From positions 1 to 16,337 of the forward strand of contig CAYVTV010000076.1 in NCBI GenBank assembly GCA_964454295.1: DNA of 16,337 bases, in the 5' to 3' direction. Position 1 is the first letter of the stretch; every line of letters starts with the position of its first letter. Source of the stretch: CAYVTV01 sp964454295. Lineage in GTDB: Bacteria; Bacteroidota; Bacteroidia; Bacteroidales; GCA-2748055. The notes beneath the pieces are model-generated. The model was not told the DNA's origin. It was given only the letters and a program-made list of their open reading frames with translations, and ran no database searches. This document shows, one piece after another, positions 8,201 to 14,778 of this stretch. The position numbers and the translations under genes are program-made.

Positions 8201-8495
8201 GCTGGAATCTGATGTCATTGATGTGAATGCGCCCTATACATCCACCCGTTACCTTGAAGATGGAGATTATCTCCGTCTTGATAATATTACCCTGGCGTAC
8301 GACTTTAAACTTTCAGATCCTTTGATTAAAGGAATCAGAGTTTATTCTACAATAAACAATGCATTTATTATCACTAAAGGCTACAGGGGATGTGATCCTG
8401 AAGTTTATATGGGAGGTATCACACCTGGTATAGACGATGATAATTATTATCCGAAAACACGTTCGTTTATTTTCGGTGTCAATGTTGATTTTTAG
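5241..8495 (+). CDS. susC-like: SusC-family TonB-dependent outer-membrane transporter with STN domain
   Basis: I take the ATG at 5241 as start (1084 residues); the open frame extends to a TTG at 5205, but the ATG gives the better signal sequence. The parts, in order, are: a long basic N-terminus and hydrophobic signal segment (about 17-39); an STN domain (about 47-118, QKVTLKLSDEQTS...NNLVVLTP); a carboxypeptidase-regulatory-like domain (about 127-200, SVSGTVTDEAGDPVVGASVVV); the SusC hallmark EEVVAIGYGAARRKDLTSSI (207-226); and a plug domain (about 215-335, with YVIDGIPGG and ASATAIYGSRAANGVIIITTK). The remaining ~750 residues form the barrel, ending in FIFGVNVDF with the terminal aromatic residue needed for insertion. 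It imports oligosaccharides with SusD using TonB energy. The STN domain indicates it also signals to the FecR protein upstream. The substrate cannot be read from sequence. Confidence 0.97.
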   Translation: MKKNSNERKKLLSTYALKIALIMKLSLVLIFVSVFQTFALDLLSQKVTLKLSDEQTSIMQILDEIEMQTDVRFLYRNETVENKSVKLDANNKTWFEILEQIKLASNVDYRILENNLVVLTPMSAKQGRSVSGTVTDEAGDPVVGASVVVKGTTTGTITDLNGQFSFVVADNAKTLVFSFVGLKTQEVEIGSMTVFNITLSEDIIGLEEVVAIGYGAARRKDLTSSITTITAENLNKSVSGNPILQLAGKVPGLNITKDGNPNGSAAIILRGPSTLRGGGAQSPFYVIDGIPGGIMPPPEDVVSIDVLKDASATAIYGSRAANGVIIITTKKGEEGQYKVSYNAYAAVETISKGIDMLSPQEYRSWISDMGLALDPVDDDGSNTVWIDEVTRTGISQSNNLSISGGNNRTTYIASVTYRSNQGIVINTGNKGLTLRANVEQKMLNDRLKVGLSAHNAIGDSETVLEESGFSNLFNTVWKYLPTVGIYNDDGTYRENYGAATYNPYALIQQNIGRNRGKSFLGSAYADFNIMEGWDYYLNVSYKNGQSNGNSYMYQGSRLALAANGLATRSSFESEQKQLETYTSYNKVLGAHNVKLLAGYSWSEQVSGNGFQVNSSNFISDETLYYNLSMGQNYEGFVPDYGSTAIQTLRMISGYTRLNYDYKDKYLAQVTVRRDGSSAFGVNNRWGTFPSFSVGWRILEESFMQNQQIFDNLKLRAGYGVSGNSLGFDPLISKLRFGPSGVILYDGKFIKGMLPTQNENPDLKWEVTKMLNVGLDFAVMKGRVRGTVEYYEKKTEDLLWSYQVPSTEYYVPSLLANVGTMDNKGVEFTLDVIPVQTKDFTWNSTLVLSHNKNVLTSLSNDKFNVDYIYLGAVGNHGQSGMNSQILQEGHPIGTFYTWIYKGPDENGQSQYLAADSVSLTSSPLSTDRHYAGDAQPKLTGGWHNTIKYKNISLDFLFTGVTGNKVMNVTLSNMNYPGEATHYNQHRIVLESDVIDVNAPYTSTRYLEDGDYLRLDNITLAYDFKLSDPLIKGIRVYSTINNAFIITKGYRGCDPEVYMGGITPGIDDDNYYPKTRSFIFGVNVDF

Positions 8496-8522
8496 TTTAT
8501 TAATACCTAAAAAAACAGACAA

Positions 8523-10124
8523 ATGAAAAGAAAAAATATAAAAAGCTTTGTTTATATCCTGGCTTTAATTTTGATTTTTAATTTCGGATGTACAGACCTT
8601 GATGTTCCTGTAGTATCTGAGTTAACTCCCGATATCTTTCCTAAAACTGAGGCAGATTTTGTTGCTGTGGGCGCTGCTGCATTAAGCAGCTTGACTGCAA
8701 ACAGATTTGACTATATGTGGCTTGCCCAGTCTCTCACTACAGATGAAATGATCATTACCGCTGATGGTGGCAGATGGTATGATGGTGCCAGATGGAAACA
8801 ACCCCATATGCATGAGTATGATAAAGACAACAGGGTTATTCAGTACGCCTGGGACTATGGTTACACCATTATCAGTACCTGTAACAAGGTGTTAAGTATC
8901 CTGGATGCCGCACAGGAAAGTGATCAGAAAAAAATGGCAATGGCAGAGATCAGATGTGTTCGTGCATATGCATATTATTTAATGATAGATTGTTATGGTG
9001 ATGTTCCGCTGACAGTGACATTTGGAGAAAAGGCCGGAGCAAGAACTCCGCGTGCCGATGTCTTTGATTTTATTGAAGATGAACTTCTTGCCACATTACC
9101 GGATCTGGCAACCAATGTTGATCAAAGCACATATGGCCGCCCAACCAAATGGATGGCATATACCATGCTGGCAAAGTTATATATTAACTCTGCAGTATAC
9201 ACCGGTACAGCCAGGTGGAATGATGTGGTAGCTATGTGTGATGCGGTGATTACTGAAGCAAATGCTAACGGCACTTTTGCTCTTGATGCAGACTGGCTGG
9301 GGATGTTCGATATTGACAACGGCCCTCAGATCAAGGATTTTATCTGGGCAATTCCGTTTGATCGTAACCAGATCAGAATGCTGATGTACGGAAGATGGTG
9401 GCTGGAAAGGCATCTCCAGGCACAGTTTGAATTGCCTTATACTCCAAGCGGTAGTGGAAGGACTATTCCTGAACATTATGCAATCTTTAATGATCCGAAT
9501 GACATAAGAGATAAGATATGGTTAAAAGGATTACAGTACTTTGACGATGGCTCCCCTGTTATGATTGAAACCACTAACATCGGATACGATAATGAATACA
9601 GTGGGCCGGAACCCAATGCTGTTATCCAGGTGCAACTGAACCTGACACCTGAAATAATTTTCAAGAATATCGCCACATTTGATACTGATAATGATCTTAA
9701 AGGACTCATGCTGGGATACCGTTGTAACAAGTTTCATTGCGATAAATATTCTCTCGACCGTTACCAGAACAATGATCACCCGGTATTCAGATACGCAGAT
9801 GTTCTGCTGATGAAAGCTGAAGCAATTCTTAGAGGGGCATCAGCTACTATGGGTCACACAGCATTATCACTGGTAAATACAGTTCGCACCAGGGCAGGAG
9901 CAGCCGCATTGGGTGCCGGAGCTTTAGACCTTGATGAAATGCTTGATGAAAGAGGAAGAGAATTTACCAATGAATGGTGGAGGAGAAACGACCTGATCCG
10001 TTTTGGAAAATATGAAGATACCTGGGGTGTTAAAACAAATAACGATCCGCAGAAAAGGATATTCCCCATTCCGCAAACCCAGATTAATCTTAATCCGCTT
10101 TTGGTTCAGAATCCTGGTTATTAA
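8523..10124 (+). CDS. susD-like: SusD/RagB-family surface glycan-binding lipoprotein
   Basis: The 533-residue product begins with a lipoprotein signal ending at Cys23 (IFNFGC-TDLDV), so it should be anchored at the outer membrane. Family marks include CVRAYAYYLMIDCYGDVPL (145-163, TPR-like helices), VFRYADVLLMKAEAIL (421-436), LDERGREFTNEWWRRNDLIRF (474-494) and the final IFPIPQTQINLNP...NPGY. It acts as the lid and substrate receptor of the SusC barrel. Its start codon follows the susC stop after 27 bases, so the two are one transcript. A strong hairpin terminator lies 40 bases after its stop codon, closing the transport unit. The length is normal and the gene is intact. Confidence 0.97.
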   Translation: MKRKNIKSFVYILALILIFNFGCTDLDVPVVSELTPDIFPKTEADFVAVGAAALSSLTANRFDYMWLAQSLTTDEMIITADGGRWYDGARWKQPHMHEYDKDNRVIQYAWDYGYTIISTCNKVLSILDAAQESDQKKMAMAEIRCVRAYAYYLMIDCYGDVPLTVTFGEKAGARTPRADVFDFIEDELLATLPDLATNVDQSTYGRPTKWMAYTMLAKLYINSAVYTGTARWNDVVAMCDAVITEANANGTFALDADWLGMFDIDNGPQIKDFIWAIPFDRNQIRMLMYGRWWLERHLQAQFELPYTPSGSGRTIPEHYAIFNDPNDIRDKIWLKGLQYFDDGSPVMIETTNIGYDNEYSGPEPNAVIQVQLNLTPEIIFKNIATFDTDNDLKGLMLGYRCNKFHCDKYSLDRYQNNDHPVFRYADVLLMKAEAILRGASATMGHTALSLVNTVRTRAGAAALGAGALDLDEMLDERGREFTNEWWRRNDLIRFGKYEDTWGVKTNNDPQKRIFPIPQTQINLNPLLVQNPGY

Positions 10125-10164
10125 TATTTTATAAATCTTAAAAGACAAATATTAATATCTTAAA

Positions 10165-10200
10165 AATACGATGGTCAGTTGCTTAATTGGCCATCGTATT
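10165..10200 (+). terminator. Strong intrinsic-type terminator hairpin after susD
   Basis: AATACGATGG (10165-10174) pairs perfectly with CCATCGTATT (10191-10200). The stem continues inward through TCAGTT against AATTGG with two G-U pairs, to a GCTT loop: about 16 base pairs in all. It is followed by ATTATTATTTC, a modest T-rich tail. The site suggests that the enzyme genes downstream are at least partly transcribed from their own promoter. Confidence 0.85.
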
Positions 10201-10254
10201 ATTATTTCATTGGGGATATATTACACCCTAGTTAACCCTATTAATTAAGTTAAA

Positions 10255-12111
10255 ATGAATCGACGTAAATTTATTCAAAAGTCAGCCCTTATGGGCGGAG
10301 CAACAGGTGCAGCAGCGATTTTGCCTGCAATCACGCCTGTCGCAGCTATCACTGGTTGTTCCCGAACATCTGGCGGTGAATTGCGTTCGCTTGTTCCAAA
10401 AATGCTTTTAAACGGAACAGTTTCCGTTTCAAAACCAATCCTCTCACCCTCTCAACTGAGTTTTCGTATCGGTCTGGCACGTCAACGGATGTCATCTTAT
10501 CCCTGTGATTCCATGGATTTTGTAATGATGGATCTGGAACGCCCTGACAATAAGAACAGACATGCAGATTTTTGTAACGGGGATCTGACTGGCCGGTTAC
10601 TCGAGTTTCTTAGTTGTTCAGAAGGAATAGACGGGAAATATGACCCGCGACTCAATGAATTGTTTGAGAGAATATTAAACCAAAGGCAACCATCGGGTTA
10701 TATAGGTCGTTATGCTGCCATCCCCGGAAGGGTTAAACCAGAAGATGATCCTTCACATTCAGGAACAGGATCAAAACATTTTTCCGGGTTGGTTAGATAT
10801 TATGAGTTGACGGGCGATAAAAGGGCACTGGAAGCTGCCCTGGGTCTGGCTGAGATAAACTGGTCTATCCGTGAGGAGTGGAGGAAAAATAAACAAATAT
10901 CCTGGGCATGGATAATCGAACCACTGGCGAGATTGTATGATATTACGAAAGACCCCAGGTGGATGGAATTATCTGAAATAGTAAGAGATAATATCCGTCC
11001 TCTTGGAGAGGAAAAGACTCATTCACACGGATTTATGACAACTATACGGGGATTACAGGTTATGACGCTACTTACAGGAGATCTTTCCTGGAATGAGATA
11101 CCCGACAGGAGTCAGAAATATATTATTGAGAAACAATTTGTAATGCCGGATGGGAATATTCCGGAAGCTTTTCCTACCAGTGCACGGAATGAAGGTTGCT
11201 CCATAGCCGACTGGATATTGCTGAATTTGAATCAGGGGTTGATTCATGGGGATGATAATGCTTACGAAAGGGCAGAGCGGGCATTCTGGAATGCGTTAGC
11301 ATTTAACCAGTTGGTTACAGGAGGATTTGGGCATCGCCGGATAGCCTCCAACGGATATGGAGTGGATCATATTCATGAAGCCTGGTGGTGCTGTACACAA
11401 AATGGCGGCTATGCCATGTCTGAAATTGCAAGACACACTGTGACCTTCAGGAACGATACCATTCATGTGAACTTTTTTACACCAGGAGAATTCGAGGTTC
11501 TTTTACCGGGAGAAAGATGGGCAAGGGTCAAGATCAGCACAACCTATCCATCTAAGGCAGAGGCAAACATTGAAGCGGAAAATGTGCCGGAAAGCATAAA
11601 ATTACAAATCCGGATTCCTTCCTGTGTAAAAAACGGAAAGGTTAACCAGACACGTTCGGGGAATAAAATAAGTGCAACATTCACCGGTAATATTGGCCAT
11701 CGCATAGAACAAGCCAATCCGGGAGTGATACTGACTTATGGCCCGCTGGTTCTTGTTCCTCCCAAGGGAGTGGGAGTGGGGAGTAAATCATCACCTTCTT
11801 CCGATGGGATTCCTGATGGTTATGTACCCCAATCCATACCGGATGGTATTCCCATAATAAAGCTTGACAATCCCCCGGATGCAGATGGATTTATAAAATT
11901 TCCACTTTGTCCTCCGGAGCGCCCTCTCCCCGTATGGAGTTATTTTGATGAGGGCCCCGGATCCCGCACATGGGTGGAAGGTGCCGCGGTGGAAGTGAAA
12001 TTAAAATACCCTGACGGCAGTGTGTTACCCACCCGGTTTATACCCATGTGTTTCAGCACTTCATGTATGTCGTTGTTTGAAACACCGGTTATTTTCCAGG
12101 GTGTGGAATGA
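10255..12111 (+). CDS. GH127-like (DUF1680) Tat-exported lipoprotein, copy 1
   Basis: The 618-residue product begins MNRRKFIQ, a twin-arginine motif, followed by a hydrophobic stretch and a lipobox-like AITGC with Cys35. It is probably folded in the cytoplasm, exported by Tat and lipid-anchored. The middle resembles the (alpha/alpha)6 barrel of GH127/GH146 beta-L-arabinofuranosidases. EGC (Glu313, Cys315) and WWCC (Cys379, Cys380) followed by QNGGYAMSEIARHTVTF match the Glu/Cys3 zinc site, in which one Cys of the CC pair acts as nucleophile in characterised enzymes. Glu304 (NIPEAF) may be the acid/base, but it is only nine residues from Glu313, closer than I recall for HypBA1. A beta-sandwich region follows (about 400-530). 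The family call rests on these motifs, so the linkage cleaved is unknown. A paralog starts at 15895; 93 of its first 147 residues are identical. Confidence 0.75.
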   Translation: MNRRKFIQKSALMGGATGAAAILPAITPVAAITGCSRTSGGELRSLVPKMLLNGTVSVSKPILSPSQLSFRIGLARQRMSSYPCDSMDFVMMDLERPDNKNRHADFCNGDLTGRLLEFLSCSEGIDGKYDPRLNELFERILNQRQPSGYIGRYAAIPGRVKPEDDPSHSGTGSKHFSGLVRYYELTGDKRALEAALGLAEINWSIREEWRKNKQISWAWIIEPLARLYDITKDPRWMELSEIVRDNIRPLGEEKTHSHGFMTTIRGLQVMTLLTGDLSWNEIPDRSQKYIIEKQFVMPDGNIPEAFPTSARNEGCSIADWILLNLNQGLIHGDDNAYERAERAFWNALAFNQLVTGGFGHRRIASNGYGVDHIHEAWWCCTQNGGYAMSEIARHTVTFRNDTIHVNFFTPGEFEVLLPGERWARVKISTTYPSKAEANIEAENVPESIKLQIRIPSCVKNGKVNQTRSGNKISATFTGNIGHRIEQANPGVILTYGPLVLVPPKGVGVGSKSSPSSDGIPDGYVPQSIPDGIPIIKLDNPPDADGFIKFPLCPPERPLPVWSYFDEGPGSRTWVEGAAVEVKLKYPDGSVLPTRFIPMCFSTSCMSLFETPVIFQGVE

Positions 12112-12260
12112 AAGAATAGGATTTCTGTATGTAATATTCAAACAAAAGGGAATCAAATCTTATTTCAGTAATTCGTTATTTGTTTATGTGCATTTATAGT
12201 TAACATTTTTATAATTGGCTTATATCTTACCCTAACAGTTGGTTATGAGTTTATATTACG

Positions 12261-12319
12261 TTGATAATGAATATTTTAATATTTTATTCATTAGTTACTC
12301 ATGTTGTTGATAATCAATA
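12261..12319 (+). promoter_or_regulatory. Direct repeat and dyad upstream of the Gfo/Idh/MocA gene
   Basis: TTGATAATGAATA (12261-12273) recurs as TTGATAATCAATA (12307-12319), 12 of 13 identical and 46 bases apart. The second copy is itself centred on the palindrome TTGATAATCAA. In addition TAATGAATA (12265-12273) pairs with TATTCATTA (12285-12293) as a perfect 9-bp dyad. The set lies just before a TACTTTTG sequence (12318-12325) that fits the TAnnTTTG -7 consensus. It could be a regulator-binding region. Confidence 0.35.
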
Positions 12320-12325
12320 CTTTTG
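12318..12325 (+). promoter_or_regulatory. Possible -7 promoter box TACTTTTG
   Basis: TACTTTTG matches TAnnTTTG exactly and lies 71 bases before the ATG of the Gfo/Idh/MocA gene. I see no convincing -33 element. If used, the transcript would begin within or near the 8-base tandem repeat, placing that repeat in the untranslated leader. Confidence 0.4.
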
Positions 12326-12352
12326 CGTCTTTGCGTCTTTGCGTTTTTTTTT
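12322..12352 (+). repeat. 8-base tandem repeat (TTTGCGTC unit) with T run, Gfo/Idh/MocA leader
   Basis: TTTGCGTC twice, then TTTGCG, followed by nine T's (12344-12352), ending 44 bases before the start codon. It is the same element as 911-939 read on the other strand (unit CCTTTGCG there). The sequence after the T run is also alike in both: AACAAACTA...ATTTAA here and AACGAACTA...ATTTAA there. Confidence 0.75.
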
Positions 12353-12396
12353 AATCTAACAAACTACTTTTATTTAATTGTCAAATAATAATCTAT

Positions 12397-13695
12397 ATGA
12401 ATAATTTAAAAAAACTCAGCCGGCGAAAGTTCATTCATCAGTCATCACTTGTGATGCTGGGAATGCCACTCCTTCCCGGAACATTTAAAAATGTGTCTTC
12501 CAGTGATAAAGTCAGGGTGGCGCATATTGGAGTTGGAGGTCATGGCAACAGCCATGTCAGATGGTTTAACGCATTACAGGATGTTGACATAGTTGCTCTT
12601 TGTGACCTCGATAAGAAAAATCTCGAAGAAGCTAATAAACGACTGCATTCGATGAATCCGGATGCGGGCAAGACAGATCTTTATACAGATTTCCGTCATA
12701 TTCTTGACAGGAAAGATATAGATGCAATAACCTGTGCCACACCGGATCACTGGCATGCATTGATCGCTATCATGGCTTTTCAGTCGGGAAAAGATGTGTA
12801 TGGCGAAAAACCACTGAGTTATTCCCTGGCTGAAGGACAAGCCATGCTGAAAAGTCTTGAAAAACATAATTCTGTTTTTCAGTTGGGAACACAGATACAT
12901 GCAGGGGAAAATTATCACAGGGTAACTGAGATCATTCAATCTGGTTACCTTGGGAAAATACATACTGTTCGTTTATGGAAAACAGGTGGTTCACCGGGAC
13001 TGGGATTCCCAAAACCGGAGATACCTCCTGATACGCTCGACTGGAATATGTGGCTTGGACCTGCTCCTTACGAGGAATATACACCTGCGCGCTGCCATTT
13101 TACCTACCGTTATTTCCTTGATTATTCCGGGGGTGTATTCGGTGATTTCTGGTGTCATATAGCTGACATTATGTTCATGTCGCTGCATCCAAAAGGATTA
13201 TATAGTATAGAAAGCAGGGGGGAAAGGCCTTATGACGGGATTGCGGATGCTCCCAAATGGATTGATGTGGATATTAAATTTGACGGACTTGATGTATTCT
13301 GGACCACCACACCCCCGGCGGTGGAAGGGGCAGACCAGATGCATATCGGGGCGCATTTTGAAGGTGAAAAGGGCTCGCTTACATGCGATTATAAAACCTG
13401 TGTAATACGGTTCGGGAATGAAGTTCTAAATGATATTCCTGAAATTCCCAGGACTATCCCGCGTTCTCCCGGACACCCCCAAAATTTTATAGATGCAGTG
13501 AAATCCAGGAAGCAACCGGAAAGTAACCTTGCATATGCCAGGGAGATGACTATCCCTATGCACCTGGCTTTGATATCTTTCCGGTTGAAAAGAAAACTGA
13601 AATGGGACAGTATAAATGAAAAGTTTATAGGGGACGATGCGGCCAACTATTTGCTTTCAAGAGCATACAGAAGCCCATGGACATTGCCGGTTTAA
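12397..13695 (+). CDS. Tat-exported Gfo/Idh/MocA family oxidoreductase
   Basis: The 432-residue product begins with a twin-arginine signal (SRRKFIHQSS, 8-17, then a hydrophobic segment), so it should work in the periplasm. A Rossmann domain follows with GVGGHG (45-50), the usual CATPDHWHALIA (113-124) and the GEKPL motif (136-140) whose lysine (138) is catalytic in the family. The C-terminal domain has GGVFGDFWCHIAD (245-257), where Asp250 and His254 fit the conserved D-x-x-x-H pattern. Such enzymes oxidise or reduce sugar hydroxyls with NAD(P). Periplasmic members such as glucose-fructose oxidoreductase keep the cofactor tightly bound. The neighbour DUF1080 gene suggests C3 oxidation of a glycoside. 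It is complete; spacing to DUF1080 is 137 bases and contains a long inverted repeat. Confidence 0.93.
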   Translation: MNNLKKLSRRKFIHQSSLVMLGMPLLPGTFKNVSSSDKVRVAHIGVGGHGNSHVRWFNALQDVDIVALCDLDKKNLEEANKRLHSMNPDAGKTDLYTDFRHILDRKDIDAITCATPDHWHALIAIMAFQSGKDVYGEKPLSYSLAEGQAMLKSLEKHNSVFQLGTQIHAGENYHRVTEIIQSGYLGKIHTVRLWKTGGSPGLGFPKPEIPPDTLDWNMWLGPAPYEEYTPARCHFTYRYFLDYSGGVFGDFWCHIADIMFMSLHPKGLYSIESRGERPYDGIADAPKWIDVDIKFDGLDVFWTTTPPAVEGADQMHIGAHFEGEKGSLTCDYKTCVIRFGNEVLNDIPEIPRTIPRSPGHPQNFIDAVKSRKQPESNLAYAREMTIPMHLALISFRLKRKLKWDSINEKFIGDDAANYLLSRAYRSPWTLPV

Positions 13696-13727
13696 TAATT
13701 TATGACGAAATTAAATTGTAATTAACC

Positions 13728-13817
13728 CTTCGTGCTCCTTTGTGAAAACCTTTGTGTCCTTGGTGGTTTTTAATTTTACCACGAAGGACACAAAGGGAAG
13801 CACGAAGGGACACAAAG
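13728..13817. repeat. Nested long inverted repeat of the GGACACAAAG family
   Basis: CCTTTGTGTCCTTGGTGG (13749-13766) pairs with CCACGAAGGACACAAAGG (13779-13796), 17 of 18 positions, around a 12-base TTTTTAATTTTA loop. An outer pair, CCTTCGTGCT (13728-13737) with AGCACGAAGG (13799-13808), encloses it. A last partial copy (GACACAAAG) ends at 13817. It lies between the Gfo/Idh/MocA stop codon and the DUF1080 start codon, where it could terminate or stabilise transcripts. Confidence 0.8.
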
Positions 13818-13832
13818 TAAAAAAACTTAAAA

Positions 13833-14774
13833 ATGAAAAAACTCAAATTCATCATTTGTATTGCAATCTTAGTTGCAATGTCATGTTCATCACAGAATAG
13901 TGAACAATTTATTTCCCTGTTTAATGGGAAAGACTTCACCAACTGGAAGCTCACCCGTGAAGGGGCATTCGAGGTAATTGACGGAGAGCTGGTTACCAGG
14001 AGTGTGGGTAATGGCTTCGATATATACTCTGATAAATGGTACGGAAATTTTATCCTTCGTTTTGAATTTTTATTATCTGAAATAGGTAACAGCGGTGTAT
14101 TCATCCGGTGTATCCCGGGAGAGATGTACTTTACAGAGGGAGTAGAAGTCCAGTTACTTGCTCCCTGGACACCATGGAGAGATGATCTGCATTGTACAGG
14201 CTCTTTGTATGCACATGTTGCTGTTCAAAACAGGCCTGATGAAACTACAGGTATATGGCACAAAATGGAGATCATATGCGACCGGAACCTTGTTACTATA
14301 TCCATTAATGACCAGGTTACAACTTACGTTAGTGTTGACACTGTTGCCACTATGGCCGGCTTTCCGTATTATGGAGCCATCGGATTTCAGGGTAACCATT
14401 CGAACAAGAAACCGGATCAGTTTGCGAAGTTCCGGAGTATATACATAAGAGACCTTGATGATGAACCTGATTATGTCATTAAAGGCTTTTATGAAGAGAA
14501 TGAACAGTTAAGGAAACTGGCGATAAATGCAGCGGTTAATTTTGGTAAACAAATGATACAGCCGCTGGCAGAGATGCTGACTGATGATCACCCTGGTGCG
14601 GTAGATTGTGCAAAACAAGCCCTTTTTGATATTGTGGCACAGGTTTCTGATCCGGGAACTTCTTCCAGGGAGAAAAGAGAAGTGCAAAGGGAATTGGGGA
14701 GGACAATTAAACACAGCTCTTCTGAGAAGATTAAAGAACACCTCAGGTGGTTATCGGGGATGATTAAATACTAA
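13833..14774 (+). CDS. DUF1080 (3-keto-disaccharide hydrolase family) lipoprotein with HEAT-like C-terminus
   Basis: The 313-residue product has a lipoprotein signal with Cys18 (LVAMSC). Residues about 25-207 match PF06439 (DUF1080, now named 3-keto-disaccharide hydrolase): FISLFNGKDFTNWK (26-39), YGNFILRFEFLLSEIGNSGVF (70-90), EVQLL (105-109) and YGAIGFQGNH (180-189). Its fold is a concanavalin-like sandwich, and family members are linked to cleavage of 3-keto-glycosides. Residues about 220-313 are extra and helical, resembling HEAT repeats (LRKLAINAAVNFGKQMIQPL, then DDHPGAVDCAKQALFDIV). Such a tail may bind a partner. The acyltransferase gene starts four bases after the stop codon. Together with the Gfo/Idh/MocA gene before it, it suggests an oxidise-then-cleave route. 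The enzymatic role is inferred from family and neighbourhood. Confidence 0.88.
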   Translation: MKKLKFIICIAILVAMSCSSQNSEQFISLFNGKDFTNWKLTREGAFEVIDGELVTRSVGNGFDIYSDKWYGNFILRFEFLLSEIGNSGVFIRCIPGEMYFTEGVEVQLLAPWTPWRDDLHCTGSLYAHVAVQNRPDETTGIWHKMEIICDRNLVTISINDQVTTYVSVDTVATMAGFPYYGAIGFQGNHSNKKPDQFAKFRSIYIRDLDDEPDYVIKGFYEENEQLRKLAINAAVNFGKQMIQPLAEMLTDDHPGAVDCAKQALFDIVAQVSDPGTSSREKREVQRELGRTIKHSSSEKIKEHLRWLSGMIKY

Positions 14775-14778
14775 AAAT

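Noticed and set aside
13700..14104. Leftward 134-codon open frame across the DUF1080 start
   Set aside because: It runs through an inverted repeat and antisense to the DUF1080 lipoprotein signal and domain; it is not a believable gene.
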